Of a DNA stretch of 64,000 nucleotides, positions 24,046 through 37,190 are shown one piece after another. The translations under genes were made by a program, and so were the position numbers. The stretch's first letter is position 1. The number at the start of each line of letters is the position of its first letter. Source of the stretch: Chlorokybus atmophyticus (Eukaryota; Streptophyta; Chlorokybophyceae; Chlorokybales; Chlorokybaceae); assembly GCA_009103225.1 (NCBI GenBank), contig RHPI01003156.1, forward strand, positions 536,537 to 600,536, read 5' to 3'. The notes beneath the pieces were generated by a model, which saw only the letters and a list, made by a program, of their open reading frames with translations, was not told where the DNA came from and made no database searches.

Positions 24046-27000
24046 TCAATGACTTGTAATGAAACCATTTGCAGACTCCATGACAGAGGTGGAGTCCACA
24101 TTGGCGGCACGAAGCACACCCGTCAGCCACCGTTGTGCCTTGTCCGCCAAGAGCTCCCACTCACTGCAAAGGGATGCGAGTTTCGCCTTCAGGAAGGCCA
24201 GTGAGAGGGCCGTGCCCACGATGTCAGCGCGTCCTTGCGTTATAGCGGGCAGCAGGTCCTTGACATCGTCCAGCGTCACGGCCATCACCGCCGCCAACTC
24301 CTCCGTGAGCGAGAAGGACCCGTTTGAGCTTTGCAGCAACACAAGGCGCTCCAGCTTCGCACGCTCCACATCACCACCTGTCCTCTCCACCGCGCCTTGC
24401 TGCTCCTCAACATCATCCATATCCACAGCGGACCTCATATATATGTTGGAGCTGGTAGCATCCATACTCAAAGTCGGTGGAGCTGTATAACTCTCATCCC
24501 TTGCAGGAGTGTAACACTCGTCCCTCGCGTAGCGGTAGCGCATAGTCGAATTGCGTGCCTTGGCTTCAAGGGCCCCAAAGCTGCCTGGTACACTCCCCGA
24601 TGGAGCCTCCCCAGATTTGGGCATGAGCGACTCATCTGGTTTGGCTCCAGAGGCCCCAAAGTTGCCATAGGCAGCCGGTGATGAACCCACCTGAACATTG
24701 GGCGTAGTTGCCATTTGTGGGTCGACTGGAGAGCCCGCCCCTAACTGGATCATTCCAGGGCCGGAAGTCCGCCCAGAAGGCATGTACTTGGACCCAGGTG
24801 CGGGTGCGGCCATGGGCGCAGCAGCAAACGCTTGCTGCGGCATTGCTGGTGGCGGAGGTGTGGCACCGAACAAACTGTTTTTCTTGAACATACCCGTGAA
24901 ACCCGACACCACCCCCCCGAAGCCACCTCCACTGAAGCCCCTGGAGCGAGAAGTGACGGGGAAGCCCGTAGAAGCGCTTAGGAACCTGGCTTGGCTGGCG
25001 GGCGGGTACACCGGTACAGGGCGGGCCTGCATGGGCAAGGCGACCTTCTCACCGTCAGCGCGCTCCTCAACGGCGATAAATGCGGTCTCTGAGGACGCCA
25101 GCCCGAACCGCACGGCGATGTCAACTATCTCCCTCTTCAGATCGCTCTCGGAGGGCTTGAAGAGGACATCTTGGTGCAGATGGCTAGAACCTGTGACAAT
25201 CACGGCTGAGTTGTCTGTGTTGTGGTGGTGGTGGTGGTACTTATTGTTGCTTTTGCTGTTGCTGTTACAATTGTGTGTATGGCCAAGAGATAATGTTCAG
25301 ACATACCTTCTTCAAAGTCTCGAATGAGGGCTCTGGCAGCCATGCGGTGCACAATGTTGCCGCGGTAAGTGTTGTTGGGTTCGGCGGGCAGGGTGACAAC
25401 CAGCGGCCCGTCATTGGGAGTCTGTGCTGTGATTGTGACGGCTGAAGGCAACGCCGTGCCGGGCTTGAAGAAAGCGTACACGAGGAAGCGAGTGTTGCTG
25501 AAAACCGGAGGCACGCTGAACGGGGCCTGTTTCACTGCGCTGTTGCTTGCAGGAGGAGGGTTGGGAGCCTGTTCGCTTGGGGGTTTAGGCTTGAAGAAAC
25601 CCAACAAGCTCTTCTCCTGCTTCTGGTCTTGCTTGGACTCCTCCTTTGGCGGCTCAGGTGGTGAGGCAGCTGGCGGTGAGGCAGCAACCCCCCAATCAAT
25701 CTTGATGTCGGTCAGAGCGGGCTGCAGCGCCTGCTTAAGCTGCTGTATCACCGTCTTCTCTATCCGCTCGTTGCCATGCACAAATTCCGCCGTGCCCTTG
25801 CCTGCCCGAGCGATGCCCTGCATGCAAGTAAACATGAACCTTCACGTGTCTGCCAACCTAACATACACTGCGCAGGCGATAGCGCATACCTGCACGAGAT
25901 GGTGGCTGACACCATCGCCGATGCCGAGTGCAAACGTGCGTGCGGTGTTGTTGTGCGTCCTCACAAGGGAAAGGACCGCTTCCGTGTTGAACACCTGGCC
26001 ATCGGTGTACACAAACACCTGCCTGGTGTAGCCCGCCTCCTCCACGCGCGGCATGTTGTAGACCGCATGGAGCGGTTGCAGTATCTCTGTACCGCCGAAG
26101 TTGGCGTCCAACATTGACGCGTATTGCGCGGCTTCACGGAGGGTGCGATCGTTGTACTTCACGCTTTTTGGGAACAACATGTCGAAGTGCGAGCCGAAGC
26201 CTACAATGTTGAAGTAAGCATCCTGCGGCATTGATCTCAGACAAAGCTGAAGTGCCGCTCGGGCCTGCGATATCTGCGGCCCCTCCATTGAGCCGCTCCG
26301 GTCGATGATGAAGATCAGTTCAGTCTTGACATCATCGAGCTCAAAGCGTGGCACGAGTGTAATCATAGCCGCGCTTGACCCATCCTCATTGGTCTCAATG
26401 CAAAGGCGTGGCTTTGAGCTCTCTTCGGTGCTCACAAGTAGCACCAAGTCTTTGTCCAGAGCAGCCGAAGCATACAGAAGATGTGCCTCGCCCTTGACGC
26501 CATTGATGTCGCTCTTGATTTCGTGCGTCGGGGACGATATTGACCGTATCGCTGATAACATATCAAAGTGGATGTGGATGTTAAGTGCATAGCTGCCGGC
26601 ACCATCGCTGCTCAAGTCGTAGTGTATGGGCAGCTCAGTCCCCGTCATCGGCGTGTAACGTGGCGCAACCGTCGTTGGGAGGAGAAACCTCACTTCATCG
26701 CCGTGCAGTTGCAGCTCCGTCACGTAAGTTATTGATATTACCGCCGTACCCCCGGGCGGCAGATTGCCCACTTTCAGCTGGAAAATGTCAGGCTTCTCCT
26801 GCTGCAGCAAGTACGCCCCATGCCCTGCATGCACTTATTGAGGTGGCATTGGGGGCTATATGCACGCGGCAACTACCCGTTGACGTGCGCAAACCCATGC
26901 ATGGACCCACAACACGCACGCATATATGCATATGTGCGTGTGCGTGCACGCACGTGTGCACACACATGCATATGCCCACACATCGCGTGCACACACACAC

Positions 27001-27701
27001 ACACACATGTATATACACACCCACACACGCGTTAACTTGCCTGCAGCGGTGGCGTCGTTGTACTCCTGGCGTGCAACAGTCTTCTCCTTCACCACCCCCT
27101 CAACTCTGCGGCCAGCAACATCAGCATGGAACTCGCCGACGGCTGCGCGCTCGTCAAGGGGGAAGAAGTACGTCGCTTCAATGGGGACTGCCTCCGTGTT
27201 GCGGTACCGCTGCTCCACACGCACCTCTGCAATCTGCACGGAGAGAGTTGTGCTCTCTTTGTTGGCATGACAAATCAAGACGAGCCGCACTGTGTGCTAC
27301 CAAGAACCAAATACTAGACAAACTCAGACACTGCAACCATGTTGCGAGCAAGGCTGAAGTCTCCAACAGGAAAACTGCATGTGCAGGAGTCGTGCAAGCA
27401 TCAGGTTACATGCAGCTGTACTTGACCACACTGACTCACTTTAGACCCAAACCCTAGCCGTAGACTTAGTCTAAGCGTAAACAACATGGTAAGCACGCAG
27501 CAGACTCTGAACACAGCAAGAACATCGCCATGGCGTCTATGAGGCACTGTGCGGAACGCAATGCCGTGCAGTCACAACCAAGCAGCAGACGCATACCATG
27601 TCCACTACTCGGGCGTCCACCTTGACCCACTCCAGCGGCACCGCCGCGCCATGCTCCACGTACAGCCCGCTGACGAGACCTTCACCATCGCCGCCCGCCA
27701 T
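24046..27701 (-). CDS. VIT domain and von Willebrand factor A domain protein (VWA5A-type)
   Basis: Five exons (27597-27701, 27041-27233, 25890-26824, 25307-25817, 24046-25190) give 962 aa. The N-terminus is a VIT domain (GLYVEHGAAVPLEWVKVDAR; EATYFFPLDERAAVGEF; QQEKPDIFQLKVGNLPPG). The VWA domain begins at about residue 268 with a complete MIDAS metal site, DRSGS (274-278), and later VFVYTDGQVFN. A Pro/Ala-rich linker follows. The end (LQSSNGSFSLTEELAAVMAV onward) matches the C-terminal element of VWA5A/PARP4-like proteins. The family is intracellular in animals and protists; its partners are poorly known. Intron 2 has a GC donor (27040-27039) and contains CA-rich sequence. The start at 27701 gives a short leader directly before the VIT domain; an upstream in-frame start is possible. 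Confidence 0.88.
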
Positions 27702-28187
27702 GCTGGCCAAGTTTTCCAATTGCCCCAACGCCACACGATGTAAGCAGGCCAACGACAACAACAAGACCCACCACAACAACCAGACCCCACCACCACAGCG
27801 ACCGCCGCGAACAACACCGCCGCTGCTGCCACGGACACGCATTAAGTTACAGAACATTGTTGTAGTTCGCAACCATGTTCACCAGCAATGCTTCCTGCTG
27901 CAGGCATGCTTGCGGCAAAGCGAGTGCAGCAGCGCAGTGTAACGCAGCGCCTGACTGAGTCACGTATCTCGCGACTCCTTACGGTGTAACCGGTATATGG
28001 GGGAAGTGAAGAATACACTTGCTTGCCACGCGCAGCGCCTTGATTCGTTGGAGTGACACTCTTGTGACAGTCTCTCATCATTTGGTACCAGGCACGCAGG
28101 GCGTAGTAAGCATCGCAATGCGCGGCAGCGTGTGATTGGTTGATATGACGTGCTGCATTGCCACGCGAGACGAAGCTTGTCAGGGGC
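27702..28187. other. intergenic, upstream of VIT/VWA gene
   Basis: About 490 bp between the start of the VIT/VWA gene and the MITE. No gene or motif was recognised. It is the likely promoter region of the VIT/VWA gene. Confidence 0.4.
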
Positions 28188-28189
28188 TA

Positions 28190-28614
28190 CAGTCTAACCT
28201 CGATAAGTGCATACCATCGGGAACGGGCTTATGTATGCACTTATCGCGTTTATGCATCCTCGTGTGCATAAATTATGCACCCGCTTTAAGTGCATTTATT
28301 ATGCACTTAGGCTTGGCATAAACGCATAAGCTATGCACTTATGGAGTAAACCTAATCCTGAGTTACGTTGTTGTAACGTGTACGACCGTAACTGTGATAC
28401 ATTGTAATCATAAACCGTCTGTAACTTAAGCGTAATTCACCTTGATAAGTGCATAGACACACCAAAGGTTAGGCATCTCAAGGTATGCACTTATTGATAA
28501 ACGCATATGCTCTTAACGCACAGGTCTTCCCACTGAAGACGTCGGTGATGGCCGAATTTATGCACTAAACGCGGATATGCACTTATCGAATATGCACTTA
28601 TCGAGGTTAGACTG
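28190..28614. mobile_element. 425-bp non-autonomous pogo/Tc1-mariner-like MITE
   Basis: Perfect 24-bp terminal inverted repeats begin CAGTCTAACCTCGATAAG at 28190 and end at 28614, flanked by TA on both sides (28188-28189 and 28615-28616), the target duplication of the Tc1/mariner superfamily. CAGT ends with an AACCTCGATAAG core recall pogo/Tigger elements. The interior has no ORF and carries extra copies of the TIR core (TGCACTTATCG and relatives) in both orientations, so transposase-binding sites may be multiplied. It needs a transposase from elsewhere. Confidence 0.85.
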
Positions 28615-28616
28615 TA

Positions 28617-30212
28617 ACTAGAACTTTTCGGGTACCTTGCCTCGTAAGGGTGCATCAGCCACAATGTCAGCCTGATCAGTGCAACAGATGCCGTAAAAGA
28701 TGAGTATATGTTGTGCCTTCATGTTCTCCACGACATGGTGTGAAGGAGACCTTGCATAAGCATAATTAATTGCTGTGCCACAACATAGTAGTGTGAATGC
28801 ATGAGCGTTGCCACAGTATGAGCTCTTCAAGTAGATGCAAAGTGCACACCACATGCCAAGACACCAAGCATAGGCAAAGCACAAAGCTAGAAGAAAGGCA
28901 CAGGGGAATGGAATTGAAACAGGGGCAATGCTATCCATGTGGCGTAGCTAAGGGAATGGTAAGGGCGGGGGTGAGGGCGGAATAGGAAGCAGGGTAGGGC
29001 AAGCAAACTAGCGGCAATGGTGCACCACCTGTGGGCACGCAGCGCCAGGCGTTAGAAACCCCCTCCGGAGAACTTGTACAACAACAATAGCAGCAGCAAC
29101 AGCAATGAGAGGGCGAGGGTGAGAGTGATGTGCTGTGCAGTGTTGTGGTCGATCAGTGTACTGCAGCCGCCATAGCGACGCCGATGTTGGTGTAAGACCC
29201 GTAATTACTAGTGAGTCATAGCCTGCAGGCATTCTCTCATGGTCAAGTTAGCAACTATCCACACACAGCAAGCTTGGAATAACTTATAAGACATAATTAA
29301 AATGATAACCTTAAGGTGTAAAGTCAGTCAACAGTAATGTGCAAGCCATGTAACTGAGTGACTAAGAACGTGGCATGCAAGGCACCAGCAGACACAGTAT
29401 ACACCGCGACAACAAGTGTGTACTGTCATGTTCATATAAGCAACTGCTTAATCCACGAAAAGTTTCAAGTTATTAATGTTAGAGCAGTATATCTACTATG
29501 TAGCCATTTTGCTGACCGCAAACAAGAACCGTTTGTCTGGTGCTCAACAATAGGTCATCCATCACGCTCATATCAACCAAGTGTAGTGCCCATTATCTAT
29601 ATAACCAACACTAGGGTTGCGTTTTTAGCAAATTGAAGCATTTACCGCGGGGCCACATTCATTAAGCAAGTAATGTGAAAACGGCAACCACACAACAGCG
29701 CACTAAGTTTGCATGGGGCCACATATTACACTATATTATATTACATTACTATGCTATTGTGTATCATAGCACGGTCTCGTACCCATGTTGTACCCACTAT
29801 AATGGGGTACGTTATTGGTAAAACAACACATGAATGCACCATTTGCACACCCTCTTTTGTACACTATATTAGTGACAACTCTGCATGTATACACCAATTG
29901 GTTTGGCCGTACTCCAATCGTCGAATTCGTATAGAGTTGTTTCGGAAGGCAATCAATGCGGATCGCATGATGCATCATTACCGTACTGCGTCTCAATGAA
30001 CAGCACTTGGGTAGCTAGTCATACTTTGCCTGCACTTACTGACCATAGTTTTATACACAAGCTTGTCACCATGCATGTTACTAGCCTAGTATACTATCTC
30101 TTGTACACCGTAATATGCAAAACACCCTGCCATCACGCAGCTGGTTGTGTGCACTCGAGTTTGCAAGGACGCAACCTACAAAACAAGTTTACCCCCCTAC
30201 CCCCCCCCCCCC
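28617..30212. other. intergenic, no supported gene
   Basis: Short frames only. It contains the second copy of the 133-bp exact duplicate (29230-29362) and moderately AT-rich sequence, and ends in a poly-C run before the N gap at 30213. Confidence 0.5.
29230..29362 (+). repeat. 133-bp exact duplicate, copy 2
   Basis: Identical to 19543-19675. This copy runs into its flanks with no N beside it, so it is more likely the true location if one copy is an assembly artefact. Confidence 0.9.
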
Positions 30213-30317
30213 NNNNNNNNNNNNNNNNNNNNNNNNNNNNNNNNNNNNNNNNNNNNNNNNNNNNNNNNNNNNNNNNNNNNNNNNNNNNNNNNNNNNNNNN
30301 NNNNNNNNNNNNNNNNN
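30213..30317. other. assembly gap (Ns)
   Basis: A run of 105 Ns directly after a poly-C tract (30201-30212), just downstream of the VOC gene's 3' end. Confidence 0.99.
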
Positions 30318-30405
30318 CCTTCTCCCACTGCAGCCATACAGTTATGTACACTTGACACACAAGTTGACGCTGTACACCAAAGCAACAAGACTCTGCTTCT
30401 ATAAC

Positions 30406-31413
30406 CTAGGCACCAGCGACAGGCTTGTCGGCCTCCTGTGCGCAGTGGCAGACAACCTCCAGGCGGTGGCCGTCAGGGTCGATCACAAAGGCACCGTAGT
30501 ACTCGGGATGGTACTCCTTGCGATAACCTGCGCCCAACGGTGATTGGATGCCAGCATGCGTGCGCATATATCTGCATGTGTAAAATTCTGTGATACTACA
30601 CAGTGCTTGCCCACAACTCACCAGCTCGGGGTGTGTGCATGTGGTGCATATGTCTCTACGTGCTTGCACGCATGCACATGTACAAGCGCGTATGCTAGCG
30701 CATGCACGTGGGTGTCCATAAGCGTACTATTGAATTTGGGGTGCACGCTGCTTATACTTGCGACATCAGTAACAGAAGAAGTTGTTGACTTACCAGGTTG
30801 GCCATTGTCTTTCGCACCAGCTGCAATTGCGGTGTCGTACCACTCCTTCACCTTGTCGTGAGTCTGCAACAGACAGAGGCAACATGCCATGTGTCTTCAA
30901 GGCTACCAGCAGTCTCTCATTCACTAGCTGCCTTCCCATATTAGGAACATACACACATCCTCCCTCTCTTCATTCCACTCTCTCGCTCACACACTAAGAC
31001 CTCCCCTATGTCTCACGTTCATCAGGCAACGACACATGCAGTTATGGAATGCACGCAGCAGGCCATGCATGCCATCTCTTCCATACACCTTGACAGATTG
31101 CGTTGGTACCTTGGCGGAAAAGGCCAAGTGGATGCCCTCGATGACGCCCTTCTGCTCACTGATCCAGAAGTCCGGGAAGCCCATCTCGTTGTTGAATCCA
31201 ACCACGGTGGGCATGTCCTTGGGAAACTTCCAGTACCTAAAAAGCACAACACGACATGAAACACATACCCATTTGGCACTAGGCCAGGCAAGCCTGGACA
31301 GCACAGGACGGACTTGAATGCAAGTGCGCTCACCCCAACACCTTCAGTGTCTTCTCATAGAAGGCGAAGCTCTTGGCAACGTCCTTCACTTCCAGCTGCA
31401 CGTGGTCGATCAT
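30406..31413 (-). CDS. VOC-superfamily (glyoxalase/bleomycin-resistance/dioxygenase fold) protein
   Basis: Four exons (31334-31413, 31110-31236, 30794-30863, 30406-30527), all in phase, give 132 aa, the usual length for a single-chain VOC protein. The start MIDHVQLEVKDVAKSFAFYE is the typical first beta-alpha unit. Likely metal ligands are His4 (DHV), the His of GIHLAFSA, and the Glu of HRLEVVCH near the C-terminus. The motif YYGAFVIDPDGHRLEVV is the classic VOC ending. Chemistry is unknown: members include glyoxalase-like lyases, dioxygenases and resistance proteins. The sequence resembles bacterial and fungal glyoxalase-family proteins, so acquisition by transfer followed by intron gain is possible but unproven. 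The ATG at 31413 starts directly at the domain. Confidence 0.88.
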
Positions 31414-34400
31414 CTTGTGACTGAGTTCCCACTCGCACCGACAACGCCCACACCCGCAGCAATGCCGCCGCCGCTGCCAAAGGTTGCGCCGCTTATGTCA
31501 GAGCAAAAGTACGGGGTTGTACGCTGCGTACTCGCTTTGGTTCCGTGCACTGCCACGCAAGCAGGCCTCCGCCAAACGTAACGCGGCCGTAAGATTGATG
31601 CTTGCGGACGCTGCATCGGCCATCGAGTGTGCATGCGCACAGCCCCTGCACTTATCTTGCTGAACCAGTCAGAAGCTGGGGGGGAGCGCATGCTGCGTCT
31701 ATGTCCGCAGTACCTATGCAAGCAATGTGGATTTGGACCATGAAGCCTGTTTTGATATAGCATACAATACAGGCGCGGAATGCAAGCGAACCAAACGTCA
31801 ATGAGACAAAGGATGATGTTACTGCAAGTTCACTGCCCGCACGCCCGCATCTTGGCCCAAGGTTCTTGGGCCTTGCTTATGCTGTCGACCAAACAATTTT
31901 TCGGTTACAATATTTTATTCCATGTACAAGTTCAAGCTGTTATCTGTGTCATAACATGCATTCCTTCAATTGAGTGCATAGGCGACAATGCATCCGCATG
32001 TTTGCGCATGCGTGGCACAGCTTACAGAACAAATGCACTCCATTATGCATGTAATGCATGCGTATGTACATAGGTTAAAATAACGATAGATCGTGTTGTA
32101 ATGGACATATATGGATTGCTGTTAGTAGGAGTGGTAAAAAGGTCATTTCTGAGGGGTATGGGGTGCCGTCCAACCTCTTACCAATAAATATGCCTTCTGT
32201 AGAGCGCGTTTTGACGCGTAATTACGTCGCTGGCTGCCAACACGAGCGACACTTAACGCATCATCGTTCGCCGTTGCTTTGTCGCGCCAAAGATTCTTTG
32301 TGCTTGTTACGCCACGCTTGGCAACTGCGTTCTTAACGACGCCACCGCCTGGTTTATGTATCTTTTAACATTAAGTTTATCAATGTGCACTTAACATATA
32401 CACTTATGTATACATTTATAAGGCCCTCTTTGGCACGGCCTTCATGACCAAAGGTGTTGACATAACATGGCGCATGATGTATCAATAGGCAGAACTTTGC
32501 GTGAGGTATCCAGCAAATTAATCCGCGTCAGATTGTGCGCGATATTATAGAAGTTATGTTTACCAGCGTACGACTACACCGTTAGGGCTCACTGATGAAA
32601 CCAGTCTAATGACGTGGCACTGTCATTTAAATAGATTTAACTTTATGTAGCGAAGGAATCTGTGGGCGAGTAAACATTGAAACTTATTTTACTCAACGGC
32701 AATCGAACACGTTCATGACTTCCGCAAAATTCCCATAAATAAAGCCATATGGACGCTACAAAGGGCCTTGCATAACCGTACATAAAGGTGTAAATTGACT
32801 TTTTTTGATTTTGATGAATAGCGTAATGCAATTGAATACTCAAGCAACCAACAGGTCAAAACTTTGTACACTTGTTGCTTTAGCTGTTGTTGACATGTGA
32901 AACAAGTTTCAGCCATCAAGGCTTTATTAAAATTGAATACCAAGCGATGCAAAAGATATAAGCGTGCCCACAAGGTGAGTAAACTAAGATGTACATTTAC
33001 TGACGAACATAGTTTTTGATTGACGTACTGCGGCGTAACGGTTGTGCCACTTTTTGCGAATGGTATCAGATTAATAAACCGACGTCAAAGCGATTTATGT
33101 ACTGATCTGACATAAACACTCAAAATCGTTTCCTTATATCGTTGTGCTTATTTAACATGGTCTCTATCAACGGTTTTCGGGCGGTAAGATAGGAAATTGT
33201 TATATAGGCTATTGCAATAGGGGTGGGTGTAGACGCTGACGATTCGTAATATGCGAATCAAATACGTAAAATGTATTAAACAATTGAAGATTGAACTCTA
33301 CTATTCCGTGGATATATTCATATGCGGCCATACGTGTATAATTACACGATTCATTCCGCTGTAATATTTCAACATATAGATTACTATTAGAGTACATCTG
33401 AACAATATGCCGTCACATGTGGCCATTGCACACGTTGTGCATATTGTGCTCATTATTGCCATCTATGGGCATATATTTTAGCTAATGCGTAATGTGGGGA
33501 TGTGCTTTGGACGGCCACGATCTTGTCGCTGGCAGATCCAATAGGTAGACGCTGGTACTCTCCGCCCAGCCAATGAGAGGCAGCAGGCCGCACATACTGC
33601 CACGCAACCCGCGCAGTCGCGGGTGCCAGGTGTGTTGGCCCATCAGTGATGCCGTTGCGCGAGTGTGTTGTGTTGTAGGTGACCTAGGTGGCCTTGCTTG
33701 CGTGACAGCCGGCCGGCCGGCCGGACCAAACTGCTGCACCACAAGTTGACAGCACGTGGCACACAGGTCCTGTACCTCGATATGATGATCTTTAAGACCG
33801 TTGATGTGGGTGTGTGTAACAGGATGTATCGCAAGCACAGAGACCTTGAGTTTGCCAGCATCCTGTTGTAAGGGCTCCACATCCGGACCAACATTGCATG
33901 TTGTGCTAAGCTCTTTGTGGAGGTATCTCAGTGTTTTCGTTTCATGCGGTTGAGCACATACGGAGGGCATTTCTTACAGGAGATGCACGGGTTGTTGATT
34001 AACATGCCGGGAATGGTTATGACGAATGCAGGTTGCTCTCGCGCTTATGTGCTGTTCTATGGACAAAGCCTGGCTTCACCTTTTATGGCACATACCGCTA
34101 GATGTACAGTCGCATCGCAAACTACACTGAGGTAACCAGCAAATGAGCAGCATAGGCGAGCACAAGTGAGTGCACCATGCACATTCAGCGGGGAGCAGCC
34201 TTTACGATTGTTACGTTAACTTCTCAACTTACCAGCTTAGAGCGTCACAAACTTCTGCACAAGCAGTTAAACCTATTGCACACCTTGCAGTAGGCAACAC
34301 CCCCACAAAGAGTGAACGGGGAGAGCACCCTTCAACAGCTTCAGCCGTGCACCCCACACACAGCAGTAGCTCTGCAAGGCCAGCAACTGATGGCCACCAC

Positions 34401-34705
34401 AAGGTGGTAGGCACGCCTTTATACTACATGTTGCTCTCCGATCTGGCACATAGGATGTCCAAGGCCATCAAGACCTCGCCACCTATGCGCTGACCTATCT
34501 GTACAGGCAGACTTTGTCCACTCTCGGACATCAACATGGACAGCATACCTGCTGCCTGTGCTACAATATGCATTGACACTGATTAATCCTGTGTTTATCT
34601 GTACTGTGCCTCATGTAGCTGCTGCATCTTTATACACGACGTGCATAAGAATTAACTTCATAAGCATGTATGTCAGGTGCTACACTCACCATGACCATGC
34701 AGAAT
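31414..34705. other. AT-rich gene-poor region
   Basis: About 3.3 kb without a supported gene. 31.9-33.5 kb is clearly more AT-rich than the flanks. A GGCC tandem (GCCGGCCGGCCGG) lies near 33710. A 162-codon minus frame (33482-33970) was considered and left out. It is probably old repeat sequence leading into the fold-back element. Confidence 0.5.
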
Positions 34706-35759
34706 CCGTCGCAAAATGTTTCCCCTGCCGGCCGACTGAATATTGGCAACGGCCGTGCACCTGAAGATACTTATATGGACTGTCGACCTTCAGTCTACCG
34801 GCGATCTCGAAACAGGGACCTGAGCATAACGGCCGGCACCAGTTAGTTGGCGGCCGTCTGCATAAAGGAACTGACCCTAATTATTAGGTACCTGTCAGGT
34901 ACTCAACAGTTAAGCAAAGGGTACTTGACCGAACTAACAGGTAACTGACCAGTACCTATCAATTAAGTACGGGCAACGGTACGCTAACTGAGCAAAATTG
35001 TCAGGTACCTTAAGGTACCTACCATTATTGATGTGTACCTTCAAAGGTACCTCCTGGTACCGCTCAGTCATAATTAGGTGTCACACGTGATTGTCATCAT
35101 CAGCTGTGCAAAAATGCGTGAAATAATAAAAGATAAAATAATAAATAAAATACAATGTAATATAATGAGCTATCACTACTACTGCTAATACAACTAGACT
35201 ACCACAACTGCTACCACTACCACTACTGCTACTACTACCTTGGGTATTACTGCTAGTACTACCCTTGTACTGAGCTGCGGCTCCTGCACCGCCCGCTCCA
35301 GCTCCGCCGCCGCCGTTCTTTCTCCGCCGCCGCTGCCGCCGCCTGGCCTGTTCTGGCCTAGCCTGGCCTGGCCTGGCCGCCCTAAGGCAAGGAGGGTGGT
35401 TAAATGGCATGCGGTGTTGCGCGTAGTACAACGTCAGACAGCAACCAAGCTCACCTACTGTTAGCCGTTGCCGCCGCCCCCGCCGCCGCCGCCCACAACG
35501 CTCTGTTCAACTTGAAGCCATTGAGCGTGTGAATAACTTGGGCAGCCCAAGTTATCAAACACGTTGTCGCAACGGCATTATCATGTTATTATAATGGTAC
35601 GAAAGTACCATTATCGTAATGGCACTATCGTACCATTGGTATGGTACGATAGTGCCATTGCAATGACGCTGTTCGTACCAGTGACATAGTACGGCGGCTG
35701 CATTGTACCAGCGTCTCGACTTGCCGGCCGGTACCACCGTCCCGACTTGCCGACCTTTA

Positions 35760-36244
35760 GAGACCGGCGGTTACTTGCTTATCTTACTTGACACAATAAG
35801 TAGGTCGCCGCCGCGTTAAGTGCACAACCGGCGATTGGCCGTCACTTAATAAACGCGGTAAGGTCACCTGATAGAGACTAACGGTGACTGGCTTGCCAAA
35901 GTAGGCAGGCCGTCGCGCATACTTTTCGACGGTCAGGGTACGACGGTCGGCCGTCACTGTATGTGACCAAAACGTGACTTATCTGCTATACAGATAGGTC
36001 GCCATCGCGCAAATGGGACGACCAACAATCGGCCGTCACCTTAAAGTGCGGTGTTGCCGTCACAGGCAAGCCGCCGTCGATTGTGCTTATCGGTCGACCG
36101 CTTGCCGTCGGTATATGTTGCTTGGTAGTAACGGCCGTCTTAAAAAGTCCCTTTATGGACCAATCCGTTACGTCAGGTAGGGTCAGGCAGGGTCAGGCAC
36201 TCGTCAGTCCCTCAGTTCCTTGTCAGTCACTGTGTAAAATTTGC
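35760..36244 (+). repeat. inverted repeat arm A (left)
   Basis: About 480 bp pairs with 36694-37190 in reverse complement at roughly 90% identity, ending TGTGTAAAATTTGCG. Landmarks include TGGTATATGTTGC-type and CAATCCGTTACGTCA sequences in both arms. The spacer between the arms is about 450 bp. Confidence 0.85.
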
Positions 36245-36693
36245 GCCGTCCTCACTTAGTCCTTTTTACTTACCACATAAGCAAGAGATTGAGAGTGACT
36301 TAGGCCAGTCCTTTGGACGTGACATACCTCCGCATTTGCATTGCAACTTTCATGTTGCAAACTGGTGGAGCACAAGCCCCGCACGATGATTGCCAGCAAA
36401 GGTGGCCAACCCTTTTGAACCACCGCACACTACGCGTAAAACAAGTGCAAGTTATGTGAGTGACAACCAACTCTGATTAGTATTATAATACTAAATAATC
36501 AATGCGCGCATGTTTGTTGGGCCAAGGAGAGTCAAGGGTCACGCTGTCTCGGATAGCTGCAGGAGAAAACAGAGTCGCTAGTCATCGCTACTACAGCATA
36601 CCATAGCATGTTGGAAAAAGCAAATGATAAACCACCTCTCATGGGATAAGTGCTTCGTGGAGCTTGTCCACTGCTGAGTTTTACGGACTCTAT

Positions 36694-37190
36694 CGCAAAT
36701 TTTACATGGTGACTGACAAAGGACTGAGGGACTAACAGGTGCCTGACCCTGCCTGATCCTACTTGACGTAACGGATTGGTTCATAAAGGGACTTTACGAC
36801 GGCCATTACTATAAAGCAACATATACCAATGGCAAGCGGTCGGCCGATAGGTACAATCGACGGCGGCTTGCCTGTGACGGCAACACCGCACTTTAAAATG
36901 ATGGCCGATTGTCGGTCGTCCCATTTGCGCGATGGCGACCTATCTGTATAGCAAATAAGTCACGTTTTGGTCACATACAGTGACTGCTGATCGTCGATCA
37001 TACCATGACCATCGAAAAGTATGCGCGACGGCCTGCCTACCATGGCAAGCCAGTCACCGTTGGTCCCTATCAAGTGACCTTACCGCGTTTATTAAGTGAC
37101 GACCGACCGCCGGTCGTGCACTTAACGCGGCAGCGACCTAACGGTTATGCAAGCAAGTTAATGACCGTCCCTGTATGTCGGTGAGTAATG
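36694..37190 (-). repeat. inverted repeat arm A (right)
   Basis: Reverse complement of the left arm, beginning CGCAAATTTTACATGGTGAC. A third, more diverged copy of this start (CGCAAATTTTACACGGTGAC) is found at about 37841, so the arms belong to a repeat family and are not just one hairpin. Confidence 0.85.

Noticed and set aside
28197-28614. CRISPR-like array from repeated TGCACTTATC motifs
   Set aside because: Motifs occur in both orientations with irregular spacing and lie within MITE ends; the genome is eukaryotic.
33482-33970. 162-codon minus-strand ORF
   Set aside because: Some protein-like stretches, but no family match, no splice-consistent neighbours, and it spans low-complexity GGCCGGCC sequence.
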